Assembly: GCF_020509005.1 (NCBI RefSeq)
Contig: NC_063013.1
Coordinates: forward strand, 124,001-188,000
Direction of reading: 5' to 3'
DNA from: Fulvia fulva
Lineage: Eukaryota; Ascomycota; Dothideomycetes; Mycosphaerellales; Mycosphaerellaceae
Length of the DNA stretch: 64,000 nt
In this document: piece by piece, positions 56,087-64,000 of the stretch
How the letters are laid out: every line of letters starts with the position of its first letter
How positions within the stretch are numbered: the stretch's first letter is position 1
Translations under genes and position numbers: made by a program
The notes under the pieces: generated by a model
Seen by the model: only the letters and a program-made list of their open reading frames with translations
The model's database searches: none
What the model was told of the DNA's origin: nothing

Positions 56087-57085
56087 TCATGGGCGGTCCA
56101 AGTTGACCAGCTGTTGCCGGACCGGAGTGGGAGTCACTGACTTCTCTCGCAGCCACCTATCAATCGCCCGAGCCTTGACAACGATCTCGTCCTCCTCGTA
56201 CTCGAACGACTTCCTCCACTTCGGCTTCTTGGGCGCCCTTGGACTGGTCTTGACATTTGTTGCCTTCGTACTTGGTGTGGCTGGATCCTCAAAGTCGCCA
56301 TCCTCGTCGGAGTCGTGGATCGTGGTCGCTTCCGAGTCGGCCACGCTTGAAGTTTCAAGAGCGACATCCTCCGCACGCTTTTTGCCCAGCCTACCCTTTC
56401 CACCCTCTTGACGATCTGCATTTGGGTCTCCATCCAGCTCACCCGCGAGATAGATCACCATCTTGTTCCTTGTAAACTCGGCCGTTGCGTTCTCGGTTTC
56501 CTTAGCGACAAAGCCGATGATCTCCTCCCACACCGAGGTCGATCGTCTGCAGGCGATGGAGTGGAATGCGATGCTCATCATATCGATCACCAATGCATAG
56601 GCTCTTGATGCGTGCTTCTTGGCCATGGTCTCGAAGACACCCCCAGGACTGGCATTCTCTTGCACAACCCTCCAAGCGCTTCTGGCCCAAAGCTCTGCTG
56701 TAGACCAGCCATATGTCTCGACGTGTGGGTCTGCATAGATGCTGATTTGGTAGCTAGCGCTCGCATCAATGTTGCCTTCAGCAAGACAGAAGAGCTTGAC
56801 ATCCACCTGCAGTCCATCTTCTGGATCATAGAAATAGCCCTTGCTGCCGATGTGGCATCCCCGCTCGATCCACTCAACGGCCTCGTGGAACCTGCGCTGG
56901 CCGAGGGCACAAAGCTTGTACCAAAGCTGAAGGTGTGGTCGAACCGTGCTGGACCTCAGCCAGGCATCGAGCTGTTCGTTAGAGCAGCCAAACTCTGAGG
57001 CAAGATAGTCTCTGCCATTGGTGGTGTAGAAGGTTGCGTAAGATCTCCTCGATCGGCGGACAGCTGCCATTGGATGATGCTGCAC
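56087..57085 (-). CDS. hypothetical protein, 332 aa
   Basis: Not recognised. Single exon; ATG at 57085, or 57070 (MAAVRRSRR) as an alternative. Residues ~15-200 look globular and ordered: TFYTTNGRDYLASEFG, EQLDAWLRSSTV, LWYKLCALGQRRFHEAVEWIERG, YFYDPEDGLQVDVKLFCLAEG, then helices through VIDMMSIAFHSIAC. Residues ~215-300 are acidic/Lys-rich and disordered, with a GKGRLGKKRAED basic patch. The C-terminus has FEYEEDEIVVKARAIDRWLREK. The codon use and length suggest a real gene. Confidence 0.7.
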   Translation of the reverse strand: MQHHPMAAVRRSRRSYATFYTTNGRDYLASEFGCSNEQLDAWLRSSTVRPHLQLWYKLCALGQRRFHEAVEWIERGCHIGSKGYFYDPEDGLQVDVKLFCLAEGNIDASASYQISIYADPHVETYGWSTAELWARSAWRVVQENASPGGVFETMAKKHASRAYALVIDMMSIAFHSIACRRSTSVWEEIIGFVAKETENATAEFTRNKMVIYLAGELDGDPNADRQEGGKGRLGKKRAEDVALETSSVADSEATTIHDSDEDGDFEDPATPSTKATNVKTSPRAPKKPKWRKSFEYEEDEIVVKARAIDRWLREKSVTPTPVRQQLVNLDRP

Positions 57086-58353
57086 AATGACAATGGAGGT
57101 GGTGACAATAGGACTTGGTGAGGTGCACGTGTGTTTAAGAAGTCACTGAAAGTGAGGCCAGACATCCATCTCGGGTGAGCTTTTCTCAGTGAAGCAGAAT
57201 GAAGGCGCGGCTGTCACGCGAGCTCATATACAGACATGTGGCTCGCGCGCGTGCTCTGAAGTGAGGATGGAGCCAGCAGCCGGCATGGACATTGGTACGG
57301 CCATGATCCACAATGGTATGTTCGACCCCAAGGCTTAACATTGCAGTTTCTACTGTACTTCTAAGGCGACTATAACAAAGACCAACTATACTTACCAAAG
57401 GCTTTCCATATCGCAACGCTCTACATGAATTCGGATGACTCGAAGACTGAGGCTTTCATTCACTGCGACATCGACCCCTGGCAAGCACAATCGAGATAGG
57501 TTCACCATTGCTCCAAAGCCTCGATCGACTACATCAAGATGCAGACGTCCGCATTTGATGCCAAACAAGCCGACAGCGTAGTAGCATACGTCTTTCAGAA
57601 GTTCAGGAACAGCTCATCTTGGGCATAGCAATTCGTTTGGGTTCTGGGACTGTTCCTATCGCTCTAGTTGATCTCCCTCGACCGTGCAGATAACGTGATC
57701 GATGCACAAGTCACGACTTCGTTGCCCAGACTTTTATGCTAAACAGCCACTAGCATCATTGTGCAGATCGGAGCTCGCCAAAAACAGTGGTTCGCGCCAA
57801 GCACGCGACGCGAGATGCAACTCAAAGCTTGCTAGAGCCGCAATCCTTTAACAACCGACTCTCCATCGACACCGCAACACATACAGAATGTACCCCGACT
57901 GCATCAACCAAATAACACAGCATCCACCAATCGATCTTGCCTGCTATCTGCTCGATCAAGTCATCACGACCGGTCCCACTTCTACTTGCCCAAACCAAGA
58001 TATGACTCCATCGCGCTTGACTGGCCACAAGCTCATCAGCTCGGTCTTAGCCCGCCGGATCAGCACTGGCCCCGCAAAGATAACATACAATACGACACCT
58101 GATTGCTTTGCGTGCTCTTCACCTTCTTCTTATGGCTACTGTGCCTCTCTCGAAGATGCGGACGCGAATGGAAAGTGCACTATGCAACGTGGCTAATGCA
58201 AGGGCAATACGGACTTGTTGGAAGTGACGGCAAGGTAACATGCAGTGTTCTGTCTTTCCTTGGTAGTACAAGAAAGTGCCTTGCCCATCTTTTGCTGAAG
58301 TTGAACTGGTAGGTTGGCTCCATCATCTCTCCTTACGCATAGCAGATTCCAGC
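57086..58353. other. intergenic, no gene seen
   Basis: About 1.27 kb between two divergent genes. A short ORF at 57888-58196 (102 aa, Cys-containing) was considered but has no family or splice support. Confidence 0.5.
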
Positions 58354-60569
58354 ATGCTTGTTACGCATCTCTTGTGTGCCATTGGCACTATCACTACCGC
58401 GTATGCCCTTCCCCAGAATGTTCGCTCCGATTATGCAGTCAAGGAGCGACACAATGTGCCGAAAGCATGGACAAAAGTTGGTGAGGCATCGAAGTCGGAC
58501 ATGGTCCATCTCCAGATTGGTCTGAAGCAGCAGAATGAGGGTGTGGTTGAAGAGCACCTCTTGCAGGTACGTGATGAAACCCGGCGCAACGCAATGCCAG
58601 CTCTTGACAGCTGCAAAGGCATTGCTACATGATCGAGAGTATAGCTAACACATCATTTGCCTTGACAGGTGTCTGACCCAAGTCACTCCCGCTATGGCCA
58701 GCACTTGACAGCCGACGAGATCAAGAAGATTATCACACCCTCCGACGAGACGCAGGACCTGGTGAAGGCGTGGCTCGACGAGCATGGAATCTCCAATGGA
58801 GTCCACAGCCCTTCGAAGGACTTCATCCACGTGGTGCTCCCAATCGGGAAAGTAGAGCACCTCCTCGACACAGCATACTCTACCTACCAGCACGAAGATG
58901 GCGAGACTATCTCCAGAGCTGCAGAGTGGTCACTGCCAAAGCACCTTCACGAGCACATCGATGTCATCCAGCCCACCACCTCCTTCTTCCGTGCCAAGCC
59001 ACAAATCATCGGAGGCCCTGACCTCAAGGGCGACACACACCCAATGTCCTGGTGGAAGAAGTACTCCAAGCAACACTTCGGCCGCGAGACCGGCGGCCAG
59101 TCTAGCACTGGATCCGGAGGCGCTGGCCCAATCTCCCAAGTCTGTAATGTTAACTACACGACCCCAGACTGCATTCGCACACTCTACGGCACCTACGACT
59201 ACGTCCCACAAGTCCCCGACAAGAGCAAGGTCGCCCACACAAACTACCTCAATGAGTCCTCGAACCGCAACGACATCCACCTGACGCTTGAGAACTTCCG
59301 CCCAGAAGCTGCTCAGGCGGCGTACGAGTTCGAGAATGTCATTATCGCCAATGCTCAGGACAACCAGGTGTACACACCAGCGATCGTTGCAGCAGGGACC
59401 AACATCGAAGCGAACCTGGACTCGATCAACATTTTGTCTGTGTCTTGGCCGCTGAACTTTACTGTCTTCTCTACTGGTGGAAGTCCGCCATTCATGCCGG
59501 ATTTGGTTGCTCCGACTAATACAAACGGTACGTTTCTGAAGGGCACCAGGCATCGGGCAGTGGATTAGACCATAGTGGAGCGTGCGAGACATGCGCTGCA
59601 CGGCGCGCCCTCTCTACCGCTTACACTACAGTCTAAGACACTGCCACGTGCTTCTTGAGTATGGCTAACACCCTTCTGTTTGTAGAACCATACCTTACTT
59701 GGCTGGACTACGTACTAGGTGAACAGGATCTTCCTCAGGTCATCAGCACTTCGTATGGAGACGACGAGCAGACTGTACCCGAATCATACGCAAAGCGTGT
59801 CTGTGCTGGCTTTGGTAAGTAACCCCTGTCTCTCAACCCACCTGTAGTCATAACTAACCACCTCCCAGCAACACTCGGCGCCCGCGGCATCTCCGTCCTC
59901 TTCTCCTCCGGCGACAGCGGCGTAGGCCCTGGCGGTAAATGCTTCTCCAACGACGGCAAAAACACCACGCAATTCCTCCCGGCCTTCCCCGCCGGCTGCC
60001 CCTGGGTCACCGCCGTCGGCGGCACAAAAGATTTCCAACCGGAAGTAGCAGTCTCCCGCTTCGCCTCGGGCGCCGGCTTCTCCAACTACTTCTCAGCCCC
60101 GTCCTACCAACAATCCACCGTAAACGCCTACATCAAGAGCCTCAACGGGCTCCACGACGGTCTCTACAACAAGGCCGGACGCGGATACCCTGATGTCGCG
60201 GCGCAGAGTAATAGGGACACGATTGTTTATAATGGGAATATCACGACGATTGGCGGCACAAGTGCGTCGTCTCCGACATTTGCGGCGATTGTGGCGTTGG
60301 TGAATGATGCGTTGTTGGCTGAGGGAAAGCCCGTGTTGGGGTTCTTGAATCCGTGGATTTATGGCGGTGGGTATAAGGCGCTGACGGATGTGGTGAGTGG
60401 GAGCAGTTATGGATGTAATACGACGGGGTTCCCGGCGCAGGCTGGGTGGGATGCTGTTACGGGTTTTGGGACGCCGAATTTCCCGAAGCTGGTTGAGGCG
60501 GCGTTTGAGAAGTATGGTGGACATGGAGGGTATGGAGGTCCGAAGGGGTATGGTGGTGGTGGTGATTGA
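58354..60569 (+). CDS. sedolisin (tripeptidyl-peptidase type S53 serine peptidase)
   Basis: Secreted acid peptidase made as a pro-enzyme. Exons 58354-58566, 58669-59527, 59686-59814 and 59869-60569, total 633 aa. N-terminal signal peptide ([18 protein letters not shown]), pro-domain (~35-200, with [18 protein letters not shown]) and catalytic domain. The S53 residues are present: E318 and D322 in NIEANLDS, oxyanion D416 in SGDSG, and nucleophile S532 in GGTSASS. Many N-x-S/T sites fit secretion. A Gly/His-rich tail ([16 protein letters not shown]) follows the domain and is unusual. Introns 1 and 2 are longer than usual and carry the introner-like 3' box. It is convergent with the LSH helicase gene, 107 bp apart. 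Confidence 0.93.
58567..58668 (+). repeat. introner-like 3' box, intron 1 of sedolisin
   Basis: 102-nt intron carrying GAGTATAGCTAACAC before its 3' end. Upstream it shares a CAAAGGCA/CAAGGCA-type segment with the KAP95 intron. Confidence 0.5.
59528..59685 (+). repeat. introner-like element, intron 2 of sedolisin
   Basis: 158-nt intron. See the KAP95 intron entry: about 75 of the last 104 positions match without gaps, including CGAGACA-GCGCTGCACG and the final 28 bases with one mismatch. Confidence 0.75.
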
Positions 60570-60676
60570 GGTGTTGAAGACCTACTAGATCGACAGTAGA
60601 ACCTGAGACAGCAGCGAAATCGCACCTGAGGAACAACCTTGACAGTAGCTGTCGTTGAGCATATGATCTGAATCTC

Positions 60677-63328
60677 CTACTTCTGCAAACTCTCCAACAA
60701 CCCATTCCCATCCTTATTCGTCTGCACAGCCTTAAACGCCGCACCAACCACATCCAACCCCTTCTCCGCCCTCTCAAACGCCTCTGGAGACCTGTCCGTC
60801 AAAATCGCAAGATCTTCATCACTCAACAACCCCTTCCCCTCCGCAATATCGATCCTCTCACCGTCGTCCTTGGAAAGGAGTCTCTGCAACTCTGCAAAAT
60901 CCGCACCGCCGGCATCACCCTTCCCGTTCTTGAACCTTCCCTTCTGGATCACGAGCTTTTCTAGTCGACGCTTGCTATCCGCTTTCTCCAGTAGCATTTG
61001 CTCGACAGTGCCCTTCGTGGCGAAGCGATATACGATAACGGGTCGTGTTTGACCGATCCTATGCGCGCGATCTTGAGCCTGGAGATCCTGTTGGGGATTC
61101 CAGTCGCTATCGAACAATAGGACAGTATCAGCTGCAGCGAGATTGATCCCTTGGCCACCGGCTCGCGTTGAGAGGAGGAAGATGTTCACATCGCTTTCTT
61201 GCTCGTTGAATTCGAGGATTTGTTGTTGGCGGTCGGTCTGTGCCACTGAGCCGTCGATGCGTGATACAGGCCAGTCGCGGAGCTCGGTGCAGTAGGTTTC
61301 GAGGAGGTCGAGTTGGGTCTTGAATTGGGAGAAGATGAGGACTTTGTGGCCGCCTTCCAGGAGGGAGGGAAGGAGGCGGTCGAGGAGGAGCATTTTGCCG
61401 GATTCTGTTACGAGGGTTTCGTCCACTGGGGTGTTGTCGTCTAGGTCGAAGGGGTAGTAGAAGTTGTGAGGTGAGTTGCAGCATTGGCGGAGTTGCATGA
61501 TTGGATTCTGGAGTTTCTTTTGTGCAATCTCACGTTTGGCGAGGGAGAGTGTCTTTGCACGCTCGCGGTCTTCTTCTTCTGTCTCGTCGAGTTCCTCCAC
61601 TGGAGATGAGCCGCCATCGTCTTCCTCAAGCTGCTTGAAGTACTCAGCATCAGATACCTCCTCGTAGCCCTTGTTCCTCTTTGCCTTTCTGCCGCGACCA
61701 CTAGCGCTACCTGTCGTTGCAGGCGTAGAGGCACGGCTAGTCTTGGCGCTCTTGTTGGGTGTTGCGGCACCATTTGCTGCTTTGCGCTTGAGACTGCTCG
61801 TACTTCGCACGCTGCCAGGCGTCGTTGCCCGACTCAGACTTTCGACGACTTTGTTCTCGAGGTACGCCCGACTGTTGCCATCCAAGATCTCCTGGTATAG
61901 CTCTCTCTGGGTTTGTGTCAAGGGTGCATAAAGCACATACTCTCGCTTCTTCGGTAGCGATGTCTCGACATCTGCCTTGACACGTCGTAGCAAGAATGGC
62001 TTTAGGATTGCATGTAGACTTGCAACAAGGTTCTTCTTACGGTCCTCAGACAGGATCTGCTCATATCCATTCTTCTCTTTCAAAGCACTGAAGTCGAACC
62101 AGGCTTCGAAAGACTCAAGTTTGTCGAAGATGCTGGGCATCAGAAAGTGCAGTAATGACCACAACTCAGTCAGGTTGTTCTGCAGTGGTGTTCCAGTGAT
62201 GAGCAACCTGTTGGCTGATTGGTATGACTGGAGCTCGCGAATGAGCCTGCAGTCCATGTTCTTGATGCGATGACCCTCGTCAATGATGATGAACTTCCAT
62301 CCGAGATGTGCCAGATGCTTCCTGTCGTTCATACAGATCTCGTAACTGGTACATATCACCGGGAAGGTCTCGCTGCCGGGATTACGCAACTTCGTCTTTC
62401 GCAACTCCTCTCGTTCTTGCTTGCTGCCGTGGTACAGCACTACTGGGATGTCCGGGGTCCACTTCTTGAATTCCGCAACCCAATTGCTGGTGGTACTCAA
62501 CGGGGCAGCAATCAGGAACGGGCCATGCACGCCTTTGCCTCGCAAGAATGCCAGAAATGAGATTGTCTGAATCGTTTTGCCAAGACCCATTTCATCTGCC
62601 AGGATGCCATTGAGACCATTCTCATACAACGAAGTAAGCCAGTCTAGTCCCTCCAGCTGATAGTTCCTCATCAGTCCACCAGTCACCAGCTCAGGCTGCT
62701 TTGCAGAGCGCAGCTCTTGGAAGCCAATCTCACTTGGCTTGACATCGGTATCTTTCGTCTCCTCTGCCAGTGCTTCAGATATCGACGTCTGGCCAGCCTT
62801 GGCTTGGACATCTTCTTTCTTCATATAGTCGGCAATCTTGCCGCCTTTGGTATTCTTCGCAGGTCGCCCCCTCTTGGGCAGCTCTTTCTTTGTGCCTGCA
62901 CTCTGCTCAGCGTCCTGCGCATTCGCTTCAGCTGCTGCTGCACCTCTCGTGGCTCTCTTCTGTCCAGCTTGTGGCATCTGCTCTGCCTTCTCTTCCTTCT
63001 TCTGGGCTCGCTTCTTGCTTGCCTCGTCATTAGCTTCCTCCGCTTCCTCTTGCGAAGTCATCTGCTGTAACATGATCGCAGAGTACAGCTTGCTTTGGCT
63101 GAGCAGGTACTCGAGTGCCTTGTACTTCTGATCGACAACTTCTGCGCCGCCCTTAATGTCCTTTTCTCGTTCAGCTGCCAGCTTTCGTTCGCGCTTCTCA
63201 TCCTGCTTTCGTCGCGCGTCTGCCATACGCGCCTCCTCCTTCTCCATGGCTGCCGATGCTCCGCCATCTCGAGTCTCTGGCGATGTGGGTGGCGTTGACT
63301 CCATTGACGTCGCTACTTCGGAAGACAT
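60677..63328 (-). CDS. LSH/HELLS/DDM1-type SNF2 chromatin remodeller
   Basis: Nuclear SNF2 ATPase related to mammalian HELLS, plant DDM1, yeast Irc5 and Neurospora MUS-30. It acts in heterochromatin, DNA methylation or damage tolerance depending on the species. Single exon, 883 aa. The N-terminal ~200 residues are charged, with a coiled-coil-like region and an AT-hook-like RGRPAKN (~153-159). Helicase motifs: I DEMGLGKT (245-252), II DEGHRIKN (~348), III LLITGTPLQNNL, then a Ser/Lys-rich insertion, and the C-terminal lobe with VSRIDGSVAQTDRQ, STRAGGQGINL and QAQDRAHRIGQ. All motifs look intact. The ATG at 63328 is preceded by a short region divergent from CPD1. Confidence 0.95.
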   Translation of the reverse strand: MSSEVATSMESTPPTSPETRDGGASAAMEKEEARMADARRKQDEKRERKLAAEREKDIKGGAEVVDQKYKALEYLLSQSKLYSAIMLQQMTSQEEAEEANDEASKKRAQKKEEKAEQMPQAGQKRATRGAAAAEANAQDAEQSAGTKKELPKRGRPAKNTKGGKIADYMKKEDVQAKAGQTSISEALAEETKDTDVKPSEIGFQELRSAKQPELVTGGLMRNYQLEGLDWLTSLYENGLNGILADEMGLGKTIQTISFLAFLRGKGVHGPFLIAAPLSTTSNWVAEFKKWTPDIPVVLYHGSKQEREELRKTKLRNPGSETFPVICTSYEICMNDRKHLAHLGWKFIIIDEGHRIKNMDCRLIRELQSYQSANRLLITGTPLQNNLTELWSLLHFLMPSIFDKLESFEAWFDFSALKEKNGYEQILSEDRKKNLVASLHAILKPFLLRRVKADVETSLPKKREYVLYAPLTQTQRELYQEILDGNSRAYLENKVVESLSRATTPGSVRSTSSLKRKAANGAATPNKSAKTSRASTPATTGSASGRGRKAKRNKGYEEVSDAEYFKQLEEDDGGSSPVEELDETEEEDRERAKTLSLAKREIAQKKLQNPIMQLRQCCNSPHNFYYPFDLDDNTPVDETLVTESGKMLLLDRLLPSLLEGGHKVLIFSQFKTQLDLLETYCTELRDWPVSRIDGSVAQTDRQQQILEFNEQESDVNIFLLSTRAGGQGINLAAADTVLLFDSDWNPQQDLQAQDRAHRIGQTRPVIVYRFATKGTVEQMLLEKADSKRRLEKLVIQKGRFKNGKGDAGGADFAELQRLLSKDDGERIDIAEGKGLLSDEDLAILTDRSPEAFERAEKGLDVVGAAFKAVQTNKDGNGLLESLQK

Positions 63329-63737
63329 GTTCTAATCATACACCCCTTGCAATATGAGGCCTCGAACGAAATTAAACAGAGATGCCACCCAAGATACAAT
63401 ACGAAACAAAGGAGAGCAACGCGAAAAGGTGAAAGCAGTGGACAATGACGACCTTCATCTTCGACGCGTTGCCGATCGAGATTGACCGTGTCAAGATCGC
63501 GTCTCAAGATCCCGCTAACCTCTTTCGCACAAACGGCTCAGCCGAGGAAGGAGAAACGGAGACATCCCTGCCCCACATTGCCACCACTGTGTACAGTGTA
63601 GGCGATTCATTCACTTACATCCACCAGACGAGAATATCATCCCGTAACAGAAAGGTCTCCAGTCCACATAGTACCACCAGAGCAGCAACACCAGTCCACC
63701 TCATCCATCCATAAACCATAAACACCACACCGCAACA
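63329..63737. promoter_or_regulatory. shared divergent promoter LSH-type / CPD1
   Basis: 409 bp between the two start codons. A short plus-strand ORF at 63445-63714 has no family support and probably lies in 5' UTR. Confidence 0.5.
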
Positions 63738-64000
63738 ATGGGCGGCTTATCGCTGTGGCTTATTCCTCATGATGACAAACCCTTCGTCAAGACGATGCAA
63801 GAACTGATCTCTGAAACAATTCCCCGTCAATTCGATGCCAAGACCCACAGCTTCCAGCCTCACGTTACAGTGACCTCCGACATCTCGGAAGACGCAATGA
63901 AAGGAAAGTCGCCCCAAGAATGGCTCGACTCCCTCCTCCTCGACGAACTAAAGCTCAAGAACGAACACAACGAAGTCCTCCTCGAGCTCGACACAATCGA
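63738..64000 (+). CDS. CPD1: 2',3'-cyclic-nucleotide 3'-phosphodiesterase CPD1 (partial, runs off the window)
   Basis: 5' part of a 2H phosphoesterase that hydrolyses ADP-ribose 1'',2''-cyclic phosphate formed in tRNA splicing. Starts at 63738 (MGGLSLWLIPHDD). The first of the two H-x-T/S catalytic motifs is visible as HVTVTSD at ~45-51, and the LWLIP start and EELIS-like helix fit the family. The second motif lies beyond 64000. Confidence 0.85.
   Translation, partial: MGGLSLWLIPHDDKPFVKTMQELISETIPRQFDAKTHSFQPHVTVTSDISEDAMKGKSPQEWLDSLLLDELKLKNEHNEVLLELDTI

Noticed and set aside
57888..58196. 102-aa ORF with several Cys near its C-terminus
   Set aside because: No signal peptide, no splice or family support.
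63445..63714. 89-aa ORF upstream of CPD1
   Set aside because: Lies between two divergent start codons; no domain; probably 5' UTR or chance.

Overview
The window reads as a chromosomal segment of a filamentous ascomycete. Introns are short (about 45-60 nt) with GT..AG ends and CTAAC-type branch sites, genes are compact and often divergent, and the families are typical of Pezizomycotina: a CFEM/PTH11-like receptor, an Mpv17/PMP22 protein, a GID5 armadillo protein, a sedolisin, a GMC oxidoreductase and an NDUFAF6-type protein. Two long introns that resemble each other point to a Dothideomycete, perhaps Mycosphaerellaceae. That placement is inference.

Layout. 0-7 kb is gene-poor: a small C2H2 protein, a NorA/AAD-like aldo-keto reductase and a broken two-TM SLATT-type gene. 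7-20 kb holds a BTB protein, GID5/VID28 divergent from PUS7, a decayed amino-acid permease fragment, a SprT-like protein whose HExxH motif reads HQxxH, and an Mpv17/PMP22 membrane protein. 20-35.5 kb holds an orphan Cys-rich protein, a 943-aa coiled-coil protein, an NDUFAF6-like protein divergent from RAD5, a possible tubby-fold protein and a secreted GMC oxidoreductase. 36-41.8 kb is accessory in character: a PTH11-like receptor with an in-frame TGA, and a weak candidate for a small secreted Cys-rich gene interrupted by TAG. 41.8-64 kb is mostly conserved: DCP2 divergent from CWF23/DNAJC17, a frameshifted gluconolactonase, importin beta (KAP95), an Spd1-like ribonucleotide reductase inhibitor, a RING protein, an orphan, a sedolisin convergent with an LSH/DDM1 helicase, and the 5' end of CPD1.

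How the genes relate. Most are unrelated housekeeping functions: RNA modification and decay, splicing, nuclear import, protein turnover, complex I assembly. RAD5, the LSH homologue and the Spd1-like protein all bear on genome maintenance but are not one cluster. No polyketide or peptide synthase, transposon, rRNA or CRISPR array was seen, and no tRNA was found by eye.

The two most notable signals are (1) a pair of long introns in unrelated genes, KAP95 and the sedolisin, that align over their last 104 bases and look like introner-like elements, with two shorter introns sharing the same 3' box; and (2) a run of accessory genes each interrupted by a stop or frameshift between intact core genes. 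All exon structures are inferred by eye from splice signals and reading frame.
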